From positions 7,750,303-7,814,302 of the forward strand of contig SSBO01000009.1 in assembly GCA_005281725.1 (NCBI GenBank): 64,000 bases of DNA, given 5' to 3'. This document shows, piece by piece, positions 49,001-64,000 of this stretch (its first letter is position 1; every line of letters begins with the position of its first letter). The notes beneath the pieces were generated by a model. The model ran no database searches and was not told where the DNA came from. It saw nothing but the letters and a program-made list of their open reading frames with translations. Origin of the DNA: Wuchereria bancrofti. Taxonomy: Eukaryota; Nematoda; Chromadorea; Rhabditida; Onchocercidae. A program made the position numbers and the translations under genes.

Positions 49001-52000
49001 CCCAAATTCTTTTTTTTTTTTTTTTCATATCAAAATTAATTTGTTGCTACTGTGCAGAAATGAGAATAGATTATAAATCGTGTTAACACTGACATTAATT
49101 TCTTTAAAAATTGTAAAGTTTAATGAAGAAGGGAGAATGAAGTGCTTGAATTGCTTACAGAGAAAAATTATTGCAAAAATAGTAATTTTTATTTAAATTA
49201 TTATAACAAGTTAACAAAATACATTTAACTTCAGCTAAAAATAATTAAAAATTTCTTATCATCATGTATTTAATTACTATTCCTATAAGATAAGTTGATA
49301 AATGGAGAGTATAATAAAATAAAATATTCTACTAATATATGTTATTTAGGTTCGACAAGTCGGTGATTATTTTGAAATTAGTCAGCAAATATTTGATTTT
49401 GACAATAATAGTAAATTTGCTGATACACAATGGAAAGTGCCGATATTTACACGAGAAAATGAGCAAGATGAAGTTCATTGGTTAGAAGAGGGCAAAAAAT
49501 GTAAGTTTCTCTCTTGTCATCCTAATATTTTATTGTCACATGAACAGTACATATGTCACATCTTGTTGTCTTATCATTTGGACAGATCAGAAAACATCAC
49601 TTCATTAGACAAAATATTGAATTTGGATGCTATTACATTGCTTTTAGATGTAATAATTAGACAAAATAAAATATTAAGAAATAAATGACTTATGCATTTG
49701 ATCTGATCATTTGACAAGTTTCAGTGAAACTATCGCATGGACCGCATACATTTGTGTTAGATCCAAACTTTCACGGTTATTACCGCGTCGAGTATGAACT
49801 TAACTATTGGAAGCTTCTCATTGATCATTTACTACACAAACATAATTATTTTTCTGTTTCCACGCGACTTAAATTGCTCGGTAGCTTATTAGTTCTTTTA
49901 TTCATTTATTTAACCTAAAATACCTTTCTTCGTACTATGCAATCATTTTAAATCTTCCAAAAAATTGTCATCTGATATGTATCAAAGCAACATATACTAT
50001 TTGATGTTCGGTAAGGTTTGATTTATTTACTTTAATTTCTAAAAAATCAAAATTTTCAGTTTTTCAGATGATGCATTTGTGTTAGCTGAAACTGGACGCA
50101 TCCCATATACGATACCAATGAAAATGTCGCTATATCTTAGGAATGAAACAAAAGTTGTACCATTTATTACCTTTCTAACTCGATTCGAAACTATCTTATA
50201 CCGTGTGCATCGTCATTCCAATGCATCACTTTTCAATGTAATTCTTATTTTTTAAAGAAAAAAAAACCTTTCCTTTTCAATTGAGATTATCATTTTAGAG
50301 ATTGAATCTTTATGTTAAGTTAGAGCTGATCAATGTTACCTTTGAATTGTCTGATGGATGGATGGCACTCGAACTGCTGCAACCGTGGTTGTAAAATTCA
50401 AGTTGTCACTCGTCGACCACTTTCAGACCATTCCCGAAAGTTGGGACAGATGAGGTGCAGCGTGTTGGAATCCTTTGATTTGGCCGTAATTATTCGAAAT
50501 TGCAGAAATACATACAATTTCTTATGGAGCCATCGTTTGATCGAATCATTAAAGCTGAAACTGACTCAGATGTTTCACACAATATGGAATTTGAGTAAGT
50601 GTATTACTTTTCCGTTAATTTAAGTGTATTACTTTTCCATTTACTTCATGTATTTGTTTCTGACGTGAAAAACAGAATGTTATTTAACAAAATGATTGTG
50701 AATTATTTGTCGTTCTTAATGTTAGACTTGTTTACGTGCAATTGGATTAAGATGGAAAGGAATGATGAAACAGGGAATGTTTTCTGCTTTCCGGAATCTC
50801 TGTAAATTCTTTTTTCATTTTTAGATTTATAAGGGAGCTAATATATCTCAAAATGTGCGTCAGTGGATATCAACGATGTGTCCGGATATTCCGATCACGC
50901 TTGAACGAACTTTACGACAATTGCTCGCAGGAAATGCTTAGCAATCCTTGCAATAGGTAGAACGGAACTTATTATTACCAGCAGGAATATTTGATGAGTG
51001 TTAAAGTCATCACTTTACTTAATCTTAGAATTGTTCAATATTTCTCTTTAGGGTCCAATTTTCCTTTCAATTTCTTTCCTATCTTTGTGGGTACTGTTAA
51101 ATTTAATGGCAATGGGAAATATTTGAATCGTAGCTGAATGTATTATTCGTTAAGAAGTAATAACTAACAAAACAATTTACTTGTCTTCAATGTGAGATAA
51201 CATTGTAAAGTAGTGAAATTTTTTACTACATGATTTGAGAACACGGAAAAAGAAAAGGTAAAAGATTGATGTCTGACAGTAAGAAAAAAGCAAGATATAA
51301 CTAATAATTAAAACAGAAAAGACAGATGAAAGAGAGAGCGATGTGGTTTTTGTTCTCCGGAATCTCTGCTATTCATTTTTTTGTTTTTACTTTGCTCTCT
51401 AATATAAATTTTTTGCCTAAATTTCTTGAAGTACAAAAAAATGGTTTATTAAATATTTGCATAAACCATCTTACTGGATTCAATGCATTCATCTTTCTGA
51501 CCTGAATCTTTTCAGGTTGCTAATTAATGACTTAATGACATACAAAAATTGAATTATCATAGTATGGGACAAAACAACAGTAGTATTATCCATCCTAACA
51601 TAACAACAATAATTCTATAACAGCACAGTTTATTTAATAAAAGATTGAATAGGTCCCTCCATAGATAAGTGACATGGAATTATTTATTCACTAATTGTTA
51701 CAGCAAAAAATTCAGTAATTTAATTATATGTTTAAGCTTAGAAGCAAGCTTACGTAATATCGCTTATATGGTAGCATCCAAATATGGTAATCAAGCGGAA
51801 TTGACATTTATGATCAATAAATTTCACGCAGAAGAATATCACGTCGAACGTGATAGGATTTTTTCCGCACTTGCTAGCAGCTCTAATCATTCTTACATTG
51901 AAGTGTAAGTGACTGTGATATCTAATCTTGTTTAAGTAATAATCCTAGTTAGATAATTCCAACTTAATTCTAAATATTAAGTTTGATTCGAATTCAATTT

Positions 52001-53002
52001 TCGATTCATTTAGTAAAAGTGAAATAGTCCTTGTTTTTTATTTATGGATTTGAAAATTTTATAACGTCCTCCTTTTTTTCAGATTGGTGAAAGAAGTATT
52101 AACCAAAAAAGAGAAAGATACTGACTTCCGACCCAAATTATACGAGCTTTCAAGGTTTATTAGATTCAATTAATAAAGAAAAAAAATTGTTGATTAATTT
52201 GACTCAGCTATTTCCCAGTCGTCATTTTTTATTTATCATAGAATTAACAAAAGCAAAAAATTTTCTTTTTAGGAAAAATTATGATAATGGTGCAGTTGGA
52301 CAGTATTTATTTAATAATTTTGCTGAACTTTTTAAGAGGTAATTTTTTCTTTCATTACTTGAAATTTGATCTTTCTTTCATTTTATTTTGATTAATGTTT
52401 CTTTACTGTAATAATTATAAGATACTGCAATAATTAAAATGAAAACTTTATAAATTATAGACACGAGAAGTATGGACCTTTCTTCATGCTTCAAATGGCA
52501 CGAGGATATGGTACAAACGATGATTTGCAAAAGGTTAATAATTTGATGATAGCTATGCAAAGTAAAGCAAGGAAAAAGGAATGATCATAGAATGAATATA
52601 TCAGTTAACTGATAAATTTTGATGGTTTTGAAGAAATAAACTTTATTGTATAATTTCTTCATTTATTTGTCTTTCTTTTCTTCTAAATAAATAATTAAAC
52701 AGTGTAATCATGATCATAAAAATTTTTCAAGTTTTCACATTATCATTCTCGATGATATTTTCATATTTATCACTAGCTTGATAATCTGTAAAAATTAAAG
52801 ACAAAAGAAAAATCTTAAAATGTATTAATTAAAAAAATGTTTTTTTCAGTTGGATATATTTGAGAAGAAATATGCTCCTTTAATGAAAAAATTAAAGCCT
52901 GTCATCTCTCATATTCGAGCTGATATTAACAGGCGAATGATTTGGAATACAAAATACGCTGATGAAATTATCGAATTTATGTCGAAATGTTTACAGCACT
53001 GA
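43092..53002 (+). CDS. M1 family zinc aminopeptidase, type II membrane protein (aminopeptidase N-like)
   Basis: Ectoenzyme that removes N-terminal residues from peptides. Exons: 43092-43714, 44678-44839, 45256-45378 (or 45364), microexon 46150-46159 (optional), 46611-46731, 47008-47162, 47483-47599, 48057-48191, 48448-48578, 48868-48976, 49350-49500, 49725-49880, 50068-50237, 50506-50594, 50825-50956, 51737-51904, 52083-52154, 52273-52338, 52461-52533, 52850-53002. Length is 971 residues, or 963 without the microexon. A 15-residue basic tail precedes a single membrane helix (about 18-40), so the catalytic part faces outside. Numbered on the long model: [27 protein letters not shown], the substrate motif as L357-AMEN instead of GAMEN, the zinc site HEVAH (393-397) plus E416, and catalytic tyrosine Y480 before NKGAAVIRM. 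The C-terminal ERAP1-like helical domain follows. Introns 1 and 10 need GC donors. Enzyme activity is likely, although the changed GAMEN glycine could alter specificity. Confidence 0.93.
46150..46159 (+). other. candidate 10-nt microexon in the aminopeptidase gene
   Basis: Ten bases, GAGGAGAACT, lie between TTATTTCAG and GTAAGA, both good splice sites. If exon 3 ends at the strong GTAAGC donor (45378, phase 2), this microexon restores frame to exon 5 and adds CLRRT before VRVW. If exon 3 ends at the weaker GTTTGC donor (45364), it joins exon 5 directly and matches family spacing better. I cannot tell which is used. Confidence 0.35.
50596..50638. repeat. 18-bp direct repeat, 25-bp period
   Basis: TAAGTGTATTACTTTTCC occurs at 50596-50613 and 50621-50638, starting inside the 5' splice site of aminopeptidase intron 14. 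The second copy repeats AAGTGT but the true donor is the first. Confidence 0.9.
52635..52640 (+). terminator. candidate intronic poly(A) signal in the aminopeptidase gene
   Basis: AATAAA 51 bases after an in-frame TGA (52582-52584) reached by reading through the exon 19 donor. If used, the protein would end 17 codons later with QSKARKKE and lose the last 50-residue helical exon. Confidence 0.35.
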
Positions 53003-59358
<6,356 letters not shown>

Positions 59359-59422
59359 ATATTGATCTTGCCTTTGTTCATTTACAACCATTTTATATTC
59401 TTGTTATAAACGATCGATTAGT

Positions 59423-59428
59423 AATAAA
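59423..59428 (+). terminator. poly(A) signal of the CDKL-like gene
   Basis: AATAAA 65 bases after the stop codon, at a plausible distance. Confidence 0.55.
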
Positions 59429-60996
59429 GAAATTTTTGAAGGTAGGAATCAAAAAGGATTGATCGATTAACTTTTGACTCATCCATGCTTAACAAATGAA
59501 ATCATATGTAATCAGTTTAAAATTAATTCTACCTGTCCATTTAAAAATTTTTCTATACACTGTTGGTGAATTCAAAATTTAGCTCTTTCCCACAAAAAAA
59601 TCAAAGAATGAATTAATTGGCGATAAAGTATTACTTTAATTATTAATTTTACTTCTGAAAGAGAAGACACCAGAACGAACAACAACAGAATATCATGAAA
59701 ATATCGTTTAGTAACAGGTAGAAAGGATGAATCTTAAGTCAATTATAAGATGTAATGATAGTTGCGTCGGAATAGCAGCAAATTCAATAAACTTATAAGC
59801 TCAATGTCAAATATTCATAGCTTAATTATCTAATTCAAACGAAATGCATACAAATGACAAATAAATTGCTGTGCTATATCATTTTAATTTAGTGATGTAT
59901 TTTACATCCACGTGAACACATCTTTATTTTTACGTATTATTACATTGATATTCTTTTGCACTACTTTTCATCATTTTCTCAGAGCTTATTGTTATATTTC
60001 AATTAATAAAAGTCAACTCAATTTGAAATACTTGTTTTTTTTACTTGTTTTGTAAGTAAAATTGATAATTTTAGACTGGAAATCCTTTTTAAGTCAAAGG
60101 TACATAAATTAACGACGTGTTAAGTAGTATATCAATCCATCCTTGTTACCTTATCCCTCATTCCTTTTTTATCTAAAATTATTCTTTGACCACACATAAT
60201 ATTCATTTCAAAGCTAAATTAATTTACATACTCATTCGTCCGAAGTTTCAGTTTTCCAAACTTACTGGTAATTCATTCATTTTCTCCTTATTTGTGGACG
60301 ATAACATAGGTTCTCCATTTTTTTGAATTATTGCAATGATGCGAGCCAGGCATTACAGCTATTATTGCCTACTTAAAAATCAGCAAATTAAGGTGCAAAT
60401 TTATTCAGTGCTGAAAGTCACAGCTGAAAGTTATATGGAGCTTACTTACATCTTCAATTGTGGAATTCCAGAACGAATCATAATTACACACTTAAAATTA
60501 TATTAACGGATGGAAATAGCAAATTAGACATTGTCTCCATTTTGCATAATTCAATAGCAACTTTCATTCACAACTATTTCATTTGTTTGCTGTTTCTTTG
60601 CTGACAACGGCATTGTGTCAAATATATTATTGAAATGACTGAAATGCATAGATCGTTGAGAGTGCAGCAAATTAAGCTTTTGACAACAAAAGTTACTTAA
60701 ATAATGAAATTCAAAAAGTTTTGAACTGCTACAAAGCAGAAAGATATCAATTATTGCTGGAAGAATTACTGGAAACTTCTCAAGTATAAGGTATAACTGC
60801 AGACTTACCTTGACCTGTCGATTTGTTTGGTACCATGGAGTTCTCGTTTCATGGATTTTCTTTTTTCATGAAAAGGTTCGATTTAACTTAGTGAAATATA
60901 GTGAGAAAAGGAAAACTTACGTACGCTGAATTGAATTAGGTAGCAAATTGAGTTATTATTTTATTGTTAACACCGCAAATAACGAAATATAGATAG

Positions 60997-61110
60997 GATA
61001 AGATAGAAGTAGAGGAATCTGGGGATGAAGGTAGTGCAGTAGAGTCCGACTTAAAAGGTTTTGTTAATGAATCGAAACACTTAACTAGGACCTTTATATA
61101 TTGTAAACAA
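60997..61110 (+). CDS. weak exon candidate, acidic
   Basis: A 114-base open stretch (38 codons) lies between an AGATAG acceptor and CAA|GTGGGA. It codes for an acidic segment, IEVEESGDEGSAVESD, then NESKHLTR. Local G+C is above its surroundings. There is no recognised domain and no confirmed partner exon. Confidence 0.2.
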
Positions 61111-61699
61111 GTGGGATGAACTACAACAAAATACAAGAAATGGTAGATCAGATGATCTCCTGATTACATGTGCTTATCAAAAAATTTCACTGCAATCAGA
61201 AATGTGTAATTATTAAGTACAGTGTTTTTTTTGCCAAAAATAAGGCGGATTTTGAATTATATGTATTGAGCAGTTATATTTCGTCACGTTCACTGCCTAG
61301 AATTATTTAAACATAGCCTCATTGTATCTTTCAAGCATAAAATTTAATTTTGAACTCTGGGTATGACCATGTCAAGAATATGAGATGAGCTGTTTCACTC
61401 CAGAATTGAGATGAAATTATCATACTAATGCGGAATACTGATCTTACATCGCTCTTTCATAATTACAGATTATCATTAGCAGTATCTTTTACAAGTCATT
61501 TTTTTTTTTTTTTTTGCATTTTAATATTGTTCGTATTTTTTGAAACGATCTTTTAAATATAACTAAATGCAGTAATAAGTGTCAAAAATAATTAAAATTT
61601 AGATAACGTTTTATGATTCATAGAAATATATATTGAATTTGAAAATTTTGCAATTATGGTCTCAAATAGCCATCCCTTACCAATAGCATAAAGACCAGA

Positions 61700-62113
61700 A
61701 GTAAACAACTAGACAAGAAACTCACGAAATGTGTCTTACAGCCTGGAATGGTCTTTAACAAGGTTAGTCATCTAAGCGTCATTTACAAATCTTTCCAATG
61801 TGGTCGTTTGTGATCAATAATCAATCGATAATATATTTGAAAAACATGAAACATCTATGATAGTTTTAACTGTTTCCGTTATTTATTTATTCATTTACGT
61901 AAGGAATAGTAATACATTTTACATGTAAAATTAAGTTTACCCTTTGGACTTACCTGCAATTATTAGATTTGAATTAAGTTCGTAATTTATAGAATGATGG
62001 AATAAAGACATAAGTTCATTATGACGTCGATTTTTATGCTCACTGTAAAGAAAGCTCTTATACAGAAAGGTCCCAAAAAAAGTAAACGACTGAACAAGGA
62101 ACTCACGAAATGT
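61700..62113. repeat. diverged interspersed repeat pair
   Basis: A 33-base block ending GAACTCACGAAATGT (second copy) is found at 61700-61732 and 62081-62113 in the same orientation, differing at a few positions. Weaker similarity continues on both sides (GGTC/AGACC before, CCTG after). Confidence 0.6.
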
Positions 62114-62422
62114 TTTTTTTTTTCCTGTTGTAAAGAATGAGTCTGAAATTTATTTCACACTTCCACAATCTATCAAATTTACCAAATTGGTTGGCAAATA
62201 AAAATGATGTTGAAATGGTCAGCAGATTAAATGGGAATGGATTAGCATTCAGAGTTTGGACCTAACCAGTTAATCTGATTCTTGTAATATTTGGAGCATT
62301 CATAGTTATTTTTAAAGACAGTTTTGAATATTTCGTTTTTGAAAATACTTTATGTTAACGACTTGGAAATGATGAAAGAAAACCGAAGTGAATAAATATT
62401 CCGAAATAATACAATTCAACAG

Positions 62423-62576
62423 TGAAAACGTGTTGCATCATTACGTGAAATGTTCGTACATCTTCGTACACTCAAATGTTCTCGGTCAATACTATGCCTT
62501 CTCGTTACGAGATTTTACGCTGAAACTGTACCATGGTGTTGAAGAAAATCTTTGTACAATGATTTCCATCAAATAA
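62423..62576 (+). CDS. weak terminal-exon candidate
   Basis: After TTCAACAG an open frame runs to TAA at 62574-62576. It codes for SNVLGQYYAFSLRDF and YHGVEENLC. Base composition resembles the coding exons elsewhere. No family recognised and no upstream exon joined. Confidence 0.22.
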
Positions 62577-63197
62577 GCTCTAAATCATTTAATGGAATTG
62601 ATTTTTTCTGAATGAATAAGTCTTTTTTTTATTTGTCAATTCTTGATATTTTCCTGTTTATATCCTATTACAATCCAAGTAGCAATATAAAGTTAAAAGC
62701 ATAATTCTCTTAAAATAATGATTCGAATTTTTAAACTAATTTAATTTATTTACATTAATTTCTTCCTAGAATAAAAAGAAAAGAAAGAAATTAAATAAAA
62801 ACTACTTGTCACTTTGAAAACACTTTAATGAGAAATCGGGCGGGTAAGCACTATATGGAGTGGTTACCTGAGCTAGAAAAGTCACTCGACCTGTAATTCA
62901 TAATAATAAAGAATATAATAAAGAGCACTTCCCGCTTCCGTATAATCCATACAATCAATGAAAACTTCTCGTTGGTATCACTCAATAAGCCGACAAAATA
63001 TCTTCTTAAAAGTAATTCTAAAGATGGGATTTTGAAATTTCACAACGACCACACACGGTTGCTTGTCGCATTTATTGATTGCACGAACTTTGATGTTTTC
63101 GGAAAGGGACTTTCTTTTGGCGGGACTGGTTAACACCGAGGCGTGGGTGATGTCGGGCTAAGGTATTTGTTGGTGAGTTAACGTGGCGTGGTTTTGG

Positions 63198-63485
63198 TCA
63201 GCATCGCTTTGAACTGCTTGCTGTATTTTCATGCTTAGCTGCGTGCGATGCCTTACGTATATTTATGCAGCGTTCGTTAAATCTTTCCACTCTCGTCAAT
63301 TTCATAGGCGCACTAAAAGTATATCGTTGAAACGCGTTAACGACATTTACAGTCTGTTTCACTTTAGCGTCATTTTGGCTTAATGAAGGACTTATCGTGG
63401 TGTCATAAATATTCAGAAATGGGTTGAATTTGCAGTTTTTTCTTACTCTAACTGTTCTCGCATAATTAAATTTGTGCCTGCACAA
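63198..63485 (-). CDS. hypothetical basic ORF in a GC-richer block
   Basis: A 95-codon frame from ATG to stop on the minus strand with a basic product (MCRHKFNYARTVRVRKN at the start, SSSKRC at the end). It sits in the most GC-rich block of the last 5 kb. No domain, signal peptide or membrane segment. The block could instead be a promoter or 5' untranslated region. Confidence 0.2.
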   Translation of the reverse strand: MCRHKFNYARTVRVRKNCKFNPFLNIYDTTISPSLSQNDAKVKQTVNVVNAFQRYTFSAPMKLTRVERFNERCINIRKASHAAKHENTASSSKRC

Positions 63486-64000
63486 TCATTCTCACAACCA
63501 TTTTTTCGCATAAGTCTGGTTATTTTCCAAGTTATTTCTCATAATTAAACGTTTAATGTTATACTCGTTTTCATATCCTTTGGTTCGAAGCAAGTCTTTC
63601 CATTATATCCATTCCACTTATTTCGCATTGAAACTAAGTCATGCGCCTAATGCAGATTAACTACCAAGCCGTCTGTTTTAATTGATATTTCAGTGAACTG
63701 TTCATCAATTAGAAATATTTGTATTTATTTCAGATGGTTTGCTGACATGGATTTAATTATTGTATTTATAGTTACTTACAATTATTTCCAGTGGTTTGCT
63801 GACTTAAATAAACTGCTAGAGGAAAATGTCATCCTGATTTGATTGAGACTCTCCTGATTTTGTAACTAGCCATATCTTATTAATCTAACGGTAAAATGAA
63901 TTGTTTTACAATAACAGTTACGTTGTGTATCGGATTCATATTTTATAGGAACTTGCATCACATCTTAGTTTGCTCTATTGTTAGGAATAGAGTTAGAGGT

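Larger units (their letters stand above)
59359..64000. other. 4.6 kb with no confident gene
   Basis: Mostly AT-rich. It contains two weak plus-strand exon candidates (60997-61110 and 62423-62576), a diverged interspersed repeat pair (61700-61732 and 62081-62113), and a GC-richer block from about 63040 to 63490 with a minus-strand frame. A short repeat, TGGTTTGCTGAC, appears at about 63734 and 63792. I could not link any of these into a gene. Confidence 0.45.

Noticed and set aside
50300..50505. Extension of the aminopeptidase frame after exon 13 ([11 protein letters not shown]...)
   Set aside because: It carries two in-frame stops. Joining exon 13 directly to the exon at 50506 ([11 protein letters not shown]) matches the family length.

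Overview
This is nuclear DNA from an AT-rich nematode, most likely a clade III parasite of the filarial type. The genes are broken into many short exons. Their 3' splice sites follow the nematode T-rich TTTTCAG or TTTTTAG form, and GTTTGT is a frequent alternative 5' splice site next to GTAAGT. The species call rests on base composition, intron style and gene content only. There are no bacterial operons, CRISPR arrays or recognisable intact transposons.

Layout. At 3.4-4.9 kb, on the minus strand, lie the last two exons of an unrecognised membrane protein. At 6.0-9.2 kb (minus) is ZPR1, ten exons and complete. About 8.7 kb of AT-rich DNA follows with no gene I can support. Two tandem paralogous globin genes lie on the plus strand at 17.9-19.6 and 25.9-27.3 kb, with identical intron positions and phases, and a probable third globin remnant at 27.9-28.1 kb. 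A pre-miRNA-like hairpin sits at 28.2 kb. At 30.0-32.4 kb (minus) is an HDAC11-type histone deacetylase. A DCAF5-like WD40 protein follows divergently at 33.9-38.8 kb (plus). At 43.1-53.0 kb (plus) is an M1 zinc aminopeptidase anchored as a type II membrane protein. At 55.8-59.4 kb (plus) is a CDKL1-like protein kinase. The last 4.6 kb holds only weak exon candidates, a diverged repeat pair and a locally GC-richer block.

I rebuilt the gene models by hand from reading frame, splice phase and family alignment recalled from memory. Six models close exactly in frame from ATG to stop with lengths near their family norms: ZPR1, both globins, DCAF5-like, aminopeptidase and CDKL. The HDAC11 model also closes, but only if one intron uses a non-canonical ATAAGT 5' splice site.

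The genes do not form one pathway. They cover translation and stress signalling (ZPR1), heme proteins (globins), acyl-lysine removal (HDAC11), ubiquitin ligase substrate choice (DCAF5), surface peptide trimming (aminopeptidase) and probable cilium-related signalling (CDKL). The most interesting items are the hairpin, the globin cluster with its decayed third copy, a cluster of GC-AG introns, the HDAC11 splice anomaly, and the aminopeptidase's possible microexon and alternative 3' end.
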